Counted from the first letter of the stretch, positions 28,660-38,742 are shown. The stretch is DNA of 64,000 nucleotides from Naumovozyma dairenensis CBS 421 (GCF_000227115.2 NC_016486.1:558001-622000); one strand, 5' to 3'. Made by a program: numbers and translations. Notes: generated by a model from the letters alone, not told the origin.

Positions 28660-30605
28660 TTATTTTAAGATTTGTTGACAATCATCATTAATTTCCGAAT
28701 CTCTTAATCCATTCAAATTTGGAGCACCAGGAAATGCATTAAAATATTTTTTATACCTTCCAAATCACTTATTTCATTATTTAATCTCATCCTGTCTACA
28801 ATGACTTCTAATTTATCCACAGGATTACCCTTATATCTGAAATTTACACCTTCACAGGCTAAATCTTCTGATAATGCTTCACCTGGTAATTTCAATTGAG
28901 CCGGTCCCGCATAACCAGTGATACAACTTAAAGTTTTTTCTGCAGTCTTTATTGGAACATGATATGATACATCCGGTACCATTACATCGAGATCTCTTCT
29001 TTCTCTATTAATATCATACCACGTTTCTGTAGTATCATTGAGTAATTTATTCCTTATATCATTAACTTTCTTATAATGATCTTGATGGATGAAGGTTCTT
29101 GTTGCCCTTGTTTCCCTATCGATACATTGTAATTCGTATTTTTGACGTTGATAAGCTTTACGTAATTTATAATCACGTATAGCAGCAATCTTTTGATAAT
29201 ACGATTGTAATTCTGGATGTGATCCTTCAAGACACATTTGTAATTCAGTTTCTAATTTGAGTAGTTTATTTTCATACAATTTTTGTCTTAATTCTGCAAA
29301 TTTATATTCAATGTCTGTTATTTCCTTTAAGGCATTTAGTCTTTGTTCTTCATGATCAATTTCGGCCAATCTTTTATCCTTTCCCTCTTCGGGCACTTCT
29401 ACTTCTTCTTCATCTTCTTCATCTTCGTCCTCCGCTTCTTCTTCGTCATCATCTGCTTCCTCTTCTTCGTTAGATGCATTTTCAACCTCATCAAGTTTAA
29501 TACTCTCATCATTTACGTTCGCCTCTATTTTTCCAGTAAGATCATTCTTGATTGTTTCATTGGTATTAGTTGGAAGAGTATCAGTATCAGCTTTCTCCGA
29601 TACAATTGATTTCAATAAACCAGGTCTTTCTTCTTCAGGGGTAAGATTTTCCTCGATATCTATCTCATCTTCTTCTTCATCACCGACTTCGTTACCGTCC
29701 TCATCGTCATCAACATCATTTGTATTATCGTTATTTTTGTTGTTATTGTTAATTTTATTATTAATTTGGGTCGCAGGAACGTCAGTGATTTTATCATTGT
29801 CTATACCTTTTGTTATTGATTCATTAGTGGCAGTACTTTGCGCTATAGTTTGTTCGTCTGATATAGAATTCGTAGGTTGATTAACATCAGTTGTAGCAAC
29901 AGAATTGTCTAGTTTTATTTTCTTATTTTGTTCTTGTTCATCTTCAGCACTTTCATTTTCAGTTTTATGTTTCAACGTTATTGTTGTTGTTGTTAGCGGC
30001 AGGCGGGGGCCTTCGCCGTTTAAGAGAAGTTCAGCGCTACTGTTACTATTACTATTATTATTTTTTAGCTGAGGATGATTGTCTTGCTGTTGTTGCTGCT
30101 GTTCTGGTATAACAGATGTAATTCCTATAGGCTCATTTTGTAAAGTTGCCGTATTGATATTAGACATTAGAGCAGGATTATTGTCATCGTCGTTATCATT
30201 ATTATTTTTTATAGTAGCGTCATTACTATTGTTGTTATTATTGTTATTGACTAGTTGAATAAGTCTTGGATGAGTCTCATCAATTTCTTGTAAGATATCA
30301 CTCCCCATTTTCTCTGTATCTGCATCACTTGAGATACAATATTCAGATAAGTTTAGATTGTTTAATTCTTGATTATTGAAATCTATGTTACTTAACGCAC
30401 TTTCTTCATCGTCTTCTAATTTCTTGACGTTTGATCCATTTTCTGCCGTATTAATAGTGGTAGTGGTAGCAGCATTACTGTTGTTTATCTCTATTGAAGG
30501 TTTGGATGAAGACAGGCTTAATTCATGCGTTGCCGTTGGTAGAGTGGGAGTAGCATTGTTAGAGTAAGTATTGTTAGTATCGTTTTGTTGCTCGCCACGA
30601 TCCAT
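28660..30605 (-). CDS. DEP1: Dep1 subunit of the Rpd3L histone deacetylase complex, C-terminal tail in the -1 frame
   Basis: The main frame (28713-30605, 630 residues) matches S. cerevisiae Dep1 (YAL013W, 405 residues), a Sds3-like subunit of the nuclear Rpd3L deacetylase that affects phospholipid-gene regulation. Conserved parts are the N-terminal LSNIDFNNQELNNLNLSEYC region and the Sds3-type coiled coil with LKEITDIEYKFAELRQKLYE and LQMCLEGSHPELQ. The middle is expanded by Asn, Asp and Glu tracts. The frame ends with NILMHFLVLQI, which is unlike yeast. The -1 frame continues at 28746-28660 with YFNAFPGAPNLNGLRDSE and 10 more residues, matching the yeast tail YFHSFPGAPEL. The join falls at A AAA AAT (A6 run, 28747-28752 on the plus strand). 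Confidence 0.92.
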
Positions 30606-31144
30606 ATTATTTATGTGTTGTAATTAGGTAACTTTGTCAGTTCTATGAATATGAAAGAATGTGTTATTCGGTCGATTGCGCCAGGTTAGAGGGGGAATGA
30701 GCTCTTGAGTATGATAATAAGATATCAATCCATAAGTAAATATAAGAAGGATTGTTTCTTGGTAAAAAGTATAAACAGCAAGGCTAATTAGTTACATACA
30801 CTACAATAATTGTAAATATAATAGAACCCGCTTAATTTTTCAATTTCATTTTTTTTTTGTTTTGAAATTTCTCGGTTTTAGGGTTTGGGTTTTTCTAAGG
30901 GTGCGGTATAGGGTTTTTAAGTATAGGGTTTGGTTAGGGCGAAGGATCCTTTCCGAACTGTATTTTCTTGTTTTTGTTTGTATCCTTATCTATGTGTCAG
31001 AGTTCTGGGCGTCAGACAAATCCACTTACGATTAATATGTAAAATGTTCGTTGGTGAATGAAATGATCAATTCAAAAAATATGGGAATATTATTGAATAT
31101 GAAAATATATTTATGTACTGAATAAAAATGTTCCTGTTCTTTCT
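30606..31144. other. Intergenic region upstream of DEP1
   Basis: This 539-bp region is the DEP1 promoter and the 3' flank of the ATO gene. Its main content is the TAGGG-rich cluster at 30876-30940. No gene was recognised. Confidence 0.5.
30876..30940 (+). promoter_or_regulatory. Cluster of TAGGG(TT) motifs, possible Tbf1 sites
   Basis: Within 65 bp there are TTTTAGGGTTTGGG (30876), CTAAGGG (30895), TATAGGGTTTTT (30907), TATAGGGTTTGG (30922) and TTAGGGC (30934). Tbf1 binds ARCCCTAA, which on this strand reads TTAGGGYT. The cluster is 271-335 bp upstream of the DEP1 start. It could regulate DEP1, act as an insulator, or mark an unannotated RNA gene. Confidence 0.5.
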
Positions 31145-32050
31145 TCAATAAATGGTTCGATCATTAGATGGTAATTGAAGAGGTGTTATAACGATATAAG
31201 AATTTTCTCTATTGGCCACACCTGTATATGCATTATACCAAGCAAGAAAAGAAACAATTATACCGACAATACCACCAGCTCTTTGAACCTTTGGGCTCCC
31301 AGTAAATTCACTGATTGAGTTCAATAAATAAGTCAATGCAACTAGGAAAAACAAAGTGGAGAACATAACAGTAGATTTCAAAGTACAAAAAGTCAATCCA
31401 AAAGTGAAAATGGACCAACTTAACAAATAGATACCCATAGCGTTGGCAAAATCAGATTCATCCTCCTTATAAGCATCTAATATACCAAACCATGGAATAT
31501 AAATTGCTCCATAACTCATCCAATACCCACCATAAGAACATAATGCAGTACCACCGAATGTGTTTTCCAATGCAATTTCCCAAATGCCAGCAATCAATTG
31601 TACCAACCCGCCGTAGAATATGGCACATCCAACAATGACATTATGAACTTGAATACCCTGAGCTCTTGCATTGAACATCCCAGAAAGGAAAGTGGTTAGG
31701 GCAAACCCACATAGCCCCAGGGGAGCAGGATTTGCAAATTTATGATGTGATGGAGGTGATAATCCGGGGTTTAAGGTACCACCGAATGCTTCAGTTAGAT
31801 CATTTCTTATGAATTTTTGATGTCCTATATAGACGTATTCATTATTGGCGCCCGTTGTGTAACATTTACAAACGGAATCATGATCCTCAGTTGAAGTTGA
31901 GTTCGAGTTGGAATTATCATCTGTGGTTATTCCATAGGGATGGACTACTTCGATCTTGTCTTCATTGTAACCTTTTTCGTTGTTGTTTGAGTTCTTTTCT
32001 TCAAAGATTGTAGTGTTACCGCTTGGTTGTGCTTGAAAGACCATTGTCAA
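31145..32050 (-). CDS. ATO-family acetate/ammonia transporter (Ady2/Ato2 type)
   Basis: The 301-residue product belongs to the acetate uptake transporter (Gpr1/Fun34/YaaH) family, close to S. cerevisiae Ady2 (YCR010C) and Ato2 (YNR002C), plasma-membrane proteins for acetate uptake and ammonium export. A hydrophilic, Asn-rich N-terminus of about 85 residues precedes FGGTLNPGL and the family signature NPAPLGL at residues 107-113. Six hydrophobic segments follow, with conserved QLIAGIWEIALENTFGGTA, SYGAIYIPWFGI and FTFGLTFCTLKSTVMF. The second codon pair offers two starts (MTMVF); the first is listed. S. cerevisiae has no such gene between DEP1 and SYN8. Confidence 0.93.
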   Translation of the reverse strand: MTMVFQAQPSGNTTIFEEKNSNNNEKGYNEDKIEVVHPYGITTDDNSNSNSTSTEDHDSVCKCYTTGANNEYVYIGHQKFIRNDLTEAFGGTLNPGLSPPSHHKFANPAPLGLCGFALTTFLSGMFNARAQGIQVHNVIVGCAIFYGGLVQLIAGIWEIALENTFGGTALCSYGGYWMSYGAIYIPWFGILDAYKEDESDFANAMGIYLLSWSIFTFGLTFCTLKSTVMFSTLFFLVALTYLLNSISEFTGSPKVQRAGGIVGIIVSFLAWYNAYTGVANRENSYIVITPLQLPSNDRTIY

Positions 32051-33739
32051 AAAATGTGGTAGTTCTGTACGTACAAAGGAGGAAAAATTATTGGTGTTGG
32101 TTACTTATTAGTATGTTGTATAGAGAGAATATAAGGTACTTGGATAAAAAAAAAAGACAACAATGAACTAGAAGAACTTGAGCATATTTATACTTTTCCT
32201 TGTTTGAAAAGGCGTCTTTCAATTTCTGAATTTCTTAAACATTTTCATACCTTCTTGGAGTTTTTAACAACAATCTTGAATCGAGGAGAGGTCATTAGAT
32301 GTACTTCTCCAATAGATAGGTGTAGCATATTCGATATATTTCAGATATTTCAGACCATTGTAACCTTCATCATTGCTTTTTACTCTTTTATCATATACTG
32401 CACCAACATAGATATGGAGATAACGTTCTGGTATATATCTATAAGAGTATTTGGCGGTTTCACAAAACCGGTTATTAGTGACGCTTTGACGCACCAGTGT
32501 CGCGAATTAATCGCCGCCCATTTCCCATACTTTGTGGAGACCATTTTCCTGCTTTTGACTCACGTAATCATAAGAATATCTGAAATGGGACCGGAGTCAA
32601 AGGGGCGAATGGGCAAGCTCCCACTGTTCTATTTCCATTAGTTACACACCAGCAAGAAACAATGCATGTATCATAATAATAATAATAATAGTGGTCGAAG
32701 GCTTTTCATTGGTCGGACTTCTACGTCCGTACGTACGTACTGAAATACCAATTACTCTCCTCCGTCATTCTTCCATCATCAAAGTCCTCGCTTGGCTTTG
32801 CGGCCAGTGGGGGGGAATCCAGCCCTTACGAGCCCTCCCTGGCATGTTATGCCCAAAAAAGAAAAAGATAATAAAAAAGGACATAAATAACACAAATAAA
32901 TAAATAATTAAAAAATGCGGGGTTGCTCAACGTTACACCTTGATGTCACAGGTTTTCGTCATTTTAGCATTTTCCCTCTGTAGAATTAACTATACCTCCA
33001 TCGATAACGCAACCATTTCGGCTAGTAGTTTGACCGATACGGATTCCGGAAAATCTCGAGACATATAGCAGACTTTGCATAGCGTCATCATTAGCATCAC
33101 CATCATCTCTGTGATAATTAGGGGATACTGTCAGGAACTCGGCAGGTAAAAAGCCCTCATCTTTATTATATTATTATTGTATTGTGTTGGGGCGAACAGT
33201 TAAAACTATGTTGACAACAAGGAATAATTATTCACCAATAAATAACAAGGCTCAAAATTATATACTGTGGCCAAATACACCTATATTAGACCAAGAAGAT
33301 GTATGTAAAAATGGTCCGTACGAAAAAGAAAACAAGATATCGTCAGTATGGAATTACTACTTTATATAACATGGTGATATCTGATAAGGTTAAATTTAAA
33401 TCGTAACGGTGACACTTTTACTGTTTGTCTCAGTCAATTTGTTTCTTTGCCCTTTAGGGCTTCTATTAGAGTAGGTTAGGGTAATTTATATTTGTCCTAC
33501 TGGCTTAACCTTCTCATCTCTTAGACCTAGTAGCATATACTAAGATTATAATAAGCCTCACTCAATACAAACTTTAAAGAGATTAGAATAGGATGGTTCT
33601 GGCAATGGGAACTAGTTCAAAAAAAACACAGCAGAAGTGTGTAACAAGCTCAAAGATTTTATTGCTAGGATCAACAAATACGCTTATCTAGTACAACAAA
33701 TAAATAAACAATTAAATAAGTAAAGAGAGACGGAGAGAA
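32051..33739. other. Long divergent intergenic region ATO gene / SYN8
   Basis: This is the longest non-coding stretch (1.69 kb). It contains a TGACTCA Gcn4-type core at 32556-32562, short CGTACGTACGTACG alternation near 32728, and a 145-codon plus-strand ORF (32204-32641) without recognised similarity. A low-complexity AATAAT run lies near 32670. No tRNA or mobile element was seen. Confidence 0.5.
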
Positions 33740-34633
33740 ATGAGGAACTTAAAACTATCATGTGAATTAGAATTAAATAAATTATCTGATATAATTGAAG
33801 AAAGAGACAGATTAATTAACATACTCCATATTAGTCCGTCAACCAATGATAACATCAAATTGAAAACTGTGCTGAATAGAATTTTAGACATATTTAATTC
33901 ATTAGACCATGTAGCAAATGAAGATGATATGAATGATTTTACAAAATTTATTAAAATATATAATAATCTTCTAAACAGAATACCGAAAGAAATGGATCTA
34001 CAAAATGGCATAGAGAATAATAATAGTAATACGATAGATACTTCATTATATGAGTTCAATAAACAACTTAAATTGGAGGAGGAGGAGGAGGAGGAGGAAG
34101 AAAAAACAATATCACCACTTAAGAGTTCAATAAATGACGGTCCTGTTATAAAGAAAAAGGTCAGATTGAATGATGAAATCACTTATAAAGAATATACTCC
34201 TTATACAGATAATCCTGATCACGATGACGATGACGATGACGATGCGGGAAATAGGAATAAACTGATGGGAAATGCTACTGATACTACTTCATCTAATAAT
34301 ACTAAGGATGATTTACAATCATATATGGTATCTAATGAAGAAATATTTGCAAGACAACAACAGCAATTAATGGAGCAAGATTCTCATTTAGATACATTAT
34401 CAGGATCCGTACAAAGAACCCATGGAATTTCGTTGGATATTAATAATGAATTGGTGAGTCAAAATAATGAGGTATTGAATGACTTAGAAAATTTAATTGA
34501 AAATGGGGGCAGAAATTTGGATAGAGCTAAACGTCGTTTGGAAATATTCGAAAAGACAGCAAGAGATAATGGACCTTGTTCCATTATCGTATTGTTAATA
34601 TTGATCTTATTCTTCCTTTTGATAGTCCTTTAA
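33740..34633 (+). CDS. SYN8: Endosomal Qc-SNARE (syntaxin family) Syn8
   Basis: The 297-residue product fits S. cerevisiae Syn8 (YAL014C, 255 residues), a tail-anchored SNARE of endosomal membrane fusion. The C-terminal architecture is diagnostic: a SNARE heptad region at about residues 205-270 (from LMEQDSHLDTLSGSVQRTHG to DLENLIENGGRNLDRAKRRLE) and then a hydrophobic anchor CSIIVLLILILFFLLIVL at the very end. The N-terminal part is helical. Acidic runs of Glu (about residues 112-121) and Asp (about 162-168) account for the extra length. Divergent orientation from DEP1 and adjacency to NTG1 match chromosome I, although the ATO gene is inserted between DEP1 and SYN8. Confidence 0.88.
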   Translation: MRNLKLSCELELNKLSDIIEERDRLINILHISPSTNDNIKLKTVLNRILDIFNSLDHVANEDDMNDFTKFIKIYNNLLNRIPKEMDLQNGIENNNSNTIDTSLYEFNKQLKLEEEEEEEEEKTISPLKSSINDGPVIKKKVRLNDEITYKEYTPYTDNPDHDDDDDDDAGNRNKLMGNATDTTSSNNTKDDLQSYMVSNEEIFARQQQQLMEQDSHLDTLSGSVQRTHGISLDINNELVSQNNEVLNDLENLIENGGRNLDRAKRRLEIFEKTARDNGPCSIIVLLILILFFLLIVL

Positions 34634-34920
34634 TGAAAGGGTTTTTTGCCTTTTCTAACGTTTATATACGTAATTTATTAGTAAGCGTTATTTGACGTTT
34701 ACCGGGGGGGCAAGAAGGAAGGTGTATTCCTTCGAGAATGAAGTAATGAAAACAAATGAACAATGAATAATTTTATATCTTTTTATAGATCTGCAATGAA
34801 AACGAATATCCTATAACGTAAAATTATATTACAAAAGCTGTATAAATCGACTAACGTCAAAATATACGTTAAGGATCATATTACATTTTGCTACATCATT
34901 GGAAAGACAAATAGACAAAA

Positions 34921-36324
34921 ATGGTGGTCGCTCTAAGGAAACGCACTAGAAGTGCTACAACAACGACTACTACAATCAAGAAAGTAACCAAGAAAGTAAC
35001 CAAGAAGAACAATCAGACAAAGAGCAAAACGATCAAAGTAGAATCGAAATATTTCGTCAAGAAGAAACCCAAACTAGAACAAGAAGAAATCCCAAGTCTA
35101 GATGACGTTGACACAGAATGGGTAAAAACTCTCAACAATAAAGATTACTTCGAATGGTTATCCACTAAAACAGGGAATGTCCCTAACAGATGGAGCGTCC
35201 CTTTACCATCTGATGCATTTATTAACAAGACAGGGAACCCCATCCCTTTGAATTTCAAACCAATCTACTCATTCTTAAGATCAATGAGATCAAAAGTTAT
35301 AACACCTGTGGATCTGGTAGGTGGATCTTCTATACCGATGACCATTGGTAGAAAATGTGGTATACCATTTAATGAAATTGAACCCAAAAATTACAGATAT
35401 CAAGTATTGACAAGTGTTATGCTTTCTGCCCAAACAAAGGATGAAGTTACAGCAAAGGCAATGTATAATATTATGAGATATTGTATTGATGAATTGGGGA
35501 TACCTCAAGGGTTAACTTTGGAAGGTATTTTACAAATGGATGAAGATGTGATAGATGAATTGATTAAATCCGTTGGGTTCCATACAAGGAAGGCACATTT
35601 TATTAAAATGTCTGCTGAAATGATAAGGACAAATTTCCAATCTGATGTACCAACTAATATTCCAGATTTATTATCACTACCTGGGGTGGGGCCCAAGATG
35701 GCTTATTTAACATTACAAAAAGCTTGGGGTAAAATGGAAGGAATATGTGTGGATGTTCATGTTCATAGACTATGTAAACTGTTTAAATGGGTTGATCCTA
35801 ATAGTAAGAATCCAGAACAAACGAGGAAAGAATTACAAAGTTGGTTACCACCTATATTATGGCGTGAAATAAATAGTCTTCTGGTTGGGTATGGTCAAAT
35901 CATTGATAGGTCTAGGGGAAAAATACCCAAGAGGGAGGAGGAAGACGCAGACGATGTGAAGGATGAGGAGACAGGAATAGTATTGGAAAAAGAAAAGAAG
36001 AAAAAGACGAATGATTATTTAGAGATAACTCAGTTAGAGCAAGGTTTTAGAAGTCACATGACGAACTATACTAGTTGGGTGAAATATTTGACTACTAATG
36101 CGAATAATCTAAGTAAATTAGAAATTAAAATAGAATCCAATCATCTTAATGTGAAGAAAGAAGATGAAACAATGGATTTATTTTCCGAGGAACCCAATAT
36201 TGACCTCAAACTAGAGCATGATAATCTTGCCAGTTTGACTACTCCAAAGAATGAAAGTTCTGTGAAATTAGAAGAAAGCGATAGACAACTAGAAGAAATT
36301 TCAATGAAAACGGAAGAAATATAG
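34921..36324 (+). CDS. NTG1: Endonuclease III-like DNA glycosylase/AP lyase Ntg1
   Basis: The 467-residue product matches S. cerevisiae Ntg1 (YAL015C, 399 residues), a bifunctional glycosylase that removes oxidised pyrimidines in nucleus and mitochondria. The helix-hairpin-helix is LLSLPGVGPKMAYLTLQ with catalytic Lys259, and the catalytic Asp278 is in VDVHVHRL. The segment after the domain (LLVGYGQIIDRSRGK) lacks the four-cysteine iron-sulfur cluster of EndoIII and Ntg2, which agrees with Ntg1 identity. The basic N-terminus could serve nuclear or mitochondrial import. The C-terminal tail (residues 400-467) has five psi-K-x-E motifs and the N-terminus one (IKVE, 38-41), suggesting dense sumoylation. 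The ATG is 10 codons before any alternative. Confidence 0.94.
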   Translation: MVVALRKRTRSATTTTTTIKKVTKKVTKKNNQTKSKTIKVESKYFVKKKPKLEQEEIPSLDDVDTEWVKTLNNKDYFEWLSTKTGNVPNRWSVPLPSDAFINKTGNPIPLNFKPIYSFLRSMRSKVITPVDLVGGSSIPMTIGRKCGIPFNEIEPKNYRYQVLTSVMLSAQTKDEVTAKAMYNIMRYCIDELGIPQGLTLEGILQMDEDVIDELIKSVGFHTRKAHFIKMSAEMIRTNFQSDVPTNIPDLLSLPGVGPKMAYLTLQKAWGKMEGICVDVHVHRLCKLFKWVDPNSKNPEQTRKELQSWLPPILWREINSLLVGYGQIIDRSRGKIPKREEEDADDVKDEETGIVLEKEKKKKTNDYLEITQLEQGFRSHMTNYTSWVKYLTTNANNLSKLEIKIESNHLNVKKEDETMDLFSEEPNIDLKLEHDNLASLTTPKNESSVKLEESDRQLEEISMKTEEI

Positions 36325-36567
36325 TAATAGAACTTTTAACACTTATACATTATTTTATATATTATTAGTTAGGGGAAAGTATAGATAGAAGAAAAAAAGA
36401 TATTAGTTATAAAATACGTCATTATGTTTTAGGAATTGAAGATATATTAAATTTTTTTTATATAGACTATACTTCTTATAACTATTCTTAAGAAGTGTTT
36501 ACATGGCCGTCTATAATGTTACTAAAGTGTTGGTGAATGAAAAAATTAGTTGCATTTCTGCGTTAGA

Positions 36568-38433
36568 TTATACAGCCAACAATTTCTTACATTTTTCTAA
36601 ACTTTCATTTGCGAAATATTTAACGTCTACATCATCATCTTCACATAATTTTTGTAAAGAAGGATCAATAGTGGTAGTTATTAAAGGAGTATAATCAGTT
36701 TTATCTTCATCTTCTCGTAGAGTTTCTATTATGATTGGATAAGATTTAGCAACGTTGAATCTAATATTTGGTACGGAATCAGTTGATAAATTAACAATGA
36801 AGGGTAAAATTTCAGAAGCGATAACTTTTGGTGACACAACTTTACAAAGAGCAGTTAAAGTTGATAGTAAAGTAAATCTATAAATGAAATTTTTCAATAA
36901 TTGAGGATCCATTTTCAGCAACTTTGGAATAATTTCATCACGACACCAATCTGAGCCGAAGATTTCTGTTAATTTAGATAAATTATTGACTGCGGCATCT
37001 CTTACTGAATAAACAGTATCCCATAACCAGGAAAGACATAATTCACTTAATTGATGATCAAAGAATTCCACACCTAATTGTTTAGCTAGTATTGGAATAT
37101 ACTCAATGATAGCTAATCTGACTCTCCAATTACCATCTTTGGCTAATTCTGTGATTGCAGGTAATAAAGATTCAGATAATAATTCAATACCGATGACGTC
37201 GTTAATAATTTTCAAATTTGAAATAATATTTAAACGTACTTCAGGACATTCATCTCTCAACATATTTAATAAAATTGGTAAAAGATGTTCGATGGCTTGG
37301 TCTTTCGTCAAGACTTCTGCGATATCATTTACTTTCAAAGCTAAAGAGGATCTAACGTCTTCCATTTCATCCATACTTAGATTTTGTATTATTGGTAAAA
37401 TTTTAGTCAATACTATTGTTTGATTATTAATTAACTTCGCGAAACCTGGGATTTGTTTAGAGATGGCCTTTCTAACGTCTCCTTCGTTATCATCACAAAG
37501 GTTTAAGAATGGCTCAATTAATTCATTGAGATGATTTGGATTATTACTGAATTGTTTGGTTAATTCTTCGAATCTATCAGCTGCCATATAACGAACTCTC
37601 CAAGCTTCATCATTAATTAATTTTATAGCCGAGTTTAATAGTTCTTGAGAATGAGTTTGATCATTTTTAGCGTTGAAAAATTTAGCAATGGAGATAAGAC
37701 AATCTACCCCTAAAAATTTAACTGAGTCTTGATTGTCATTGATAATATTTTGGAAGATATTAGAAATGAATTCCCAATCTTGATTAGTTGATAAATCAGC
37801 GTTTTCGACTAATAAATCGACTAAAGTAGGTAAGTTTTTCCCTACAGCTCTTCTAACCATTGGAGTATCATCTTGATCTAAATGATAATACAATTGGAAT
37901 AAATCTTTCCTTAAATTATCATCTTGAACTCTATAAATGACAGATTTGAAAAGTCCACAAGCGGAAACTTTTGAAGAAAACCAATCTGCGTTAGCCAATC
38001 TTTCAATCAAAGGTATGAAATTTTCCAATAACAACTGATCAGATAGATCCTTTGCAATAATATTCAAAGAGTCTACAGCTTTCTCTCTTACTAAGGTTTC
38101 TTCAGTGGAAGCTAGAATTTCCAAAGGTGGTAATAAAATTGGAGCGAATTCAGCCCCCCCAACAAATGGTACGAATTGACCCAATTCTTCAGCAAGGACC
38201 GCAAAGACTTCATCTTCATCATCTTGTGCCACTTCCACTAAGAAGGGGATCAATTCATCTCTTGTTCTTTGAGGACCTAATGCTAGGGCAATCTTGTCTA
38301 ATTTCTTCATGGCATCCACTCTGGTAGAGACATCATCATGTTTCAATTCATCCATAAGCAGAGCTAATGGGTAGATATCATTACTTGCTGAGGCAGTGTC
38401 TGCTCCATTTGTTGTTGTTGCTGCCGTTTCCAT
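36568..38433 (-). CDS. TPD3: PP2A scaffold (A/PR65) subunit Tpd3
   Basis: The 621-residue product matches S. cerevisiae Tpd3 (YAL016W, 635 residues), the regulatory A subunit that holds the PP2A catalytic subunits and B-type subunits and acts in cytokinesis and tRNA transcription. After a Thr/Ala-rich start the sequence is a chain of about 15 HEAT repeats of 39 residues, recognisable from YPLALLMDELKHDDVSTRVDA through repeats containing DDNEGDVRKAISKQIPGFA, DEMEDVRSSLALKVNDIA and DGNWRVRLAIIEYIPILA. The final repeats end in VKYFANESLEKCKKLL. It is convergent with NTG1, as on S. cerevisiae chromosome I. Confidence 0.96.
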   Translation of the reverse strand: METAATTTNGADTASASNDIYPLALLMDELKHDDVSTRVDAMKKLDKIALALGPQRTRDELIPFLVEVAQDDEDEVFAVLAEELGQFVPFVGGAEFAPILLPPLEILASTEETLVREKAVDSLNIIAKDLSDQLLLENFIPLIERLANADWFSSKVSACGLFKSVIYRVQDDNLRKDLFQLYYHLDQDDTPMVRRAVGKNLPTLVDLLVENADLSTNQDWEFISNIFQNIINDNQDSVKFLGVDCLISIAKFFNAKNDQTHSQELLNSAIKLINDEAWRVRYMAADRFEELTKQFSNNPNHLNELIEPFLNLCDDNEGDVRKAISKQIPGFAKLINNQTIVLTKILPIIQNLSMDEMEDVRSSLALKVNDIAEVLTKDQAIEHLLPILLNMLRDECPEVRLNIISNLKIINDVIGIELLSESLLPAITELAKDGNWRVRLAIIEYIPILAKQLGVEFFDHQLSELCLSWLWDTVYSVRDAAVNNLSKLTEIFGSDWCRDEIIPKLLKMDPQLLKNFIYRFTLLSTLTALCKVVSPKVIASEILPFIVNLSTDSVPNIRFNVAKSYPIIIETLREDEDKTDYTPLITTTIDPSLQKLCEDDDVDVKYFANESLEKCKKLLAV

Positions 38434-38560
38434 GTTGTGTTTTTGTCTGTTTTGTACTAGTTCTATGTTTTAACAATTGGGATGCAGTTTGTACAGCGAA
38501 TATACCAGAAAAACAACCTACTTGGGATTGGTATTTATCTATCGAAATCCTAATGTTAGT

Positions 38561-38596
38561 CTTCTTCTTCTTCTTCTTCTTCTTCTTCTTCTTCTT
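38561..38596. repeat. (CTT)12 microsatellite
   Basis: Thirty-six bases of uninterrupted CTT lie about 130 bp upstream of the TPD3 ATG. On the TPD3 strand this is a GAA/AAG purine tract within the promoter. Confidence 0.95.
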
Positions 38597-38735
38597 TTGT
38601 CTCCCCTTGCCTCAAGACTCGAACGAAAAACGGTGTTACCTATTGTCATGTTTATGGCAAACCATCATTTCTAAGTACTGTAAACATCTTTTGAGATTGT
38701 CCCCCTTTTGGGAAAATAGTACCCGGGACTTAACC

Positions 38736-38742
38736 CGGGTAA
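38736..38742 (+). promoter_or_regulatory. Reb1-type site upstream of TPD3
   Basis: CGGGTAA is embedded in the near-palindrome TAACCCGGGTAACC (38731-38744), about 305 bp upstream of the TPD3 start. A second ACCCGGG lies at 38721. Reb1 commonly clears nucleosomes at such promoters. Confidence 0.5.

Noticed and set aside
30606..31144. snoRNA gene driven by the TAGGG cluster
   Set aside because: I looked for C/D and H/ACA boxes on both strands and found no convincing set.
33040..33130. Possible C/D-box snoRNA on the minus strand (ATGATGA near 33088)
   Set aside because: No D box (CTGA) was found at a suitable distance and there is no terminal stem.
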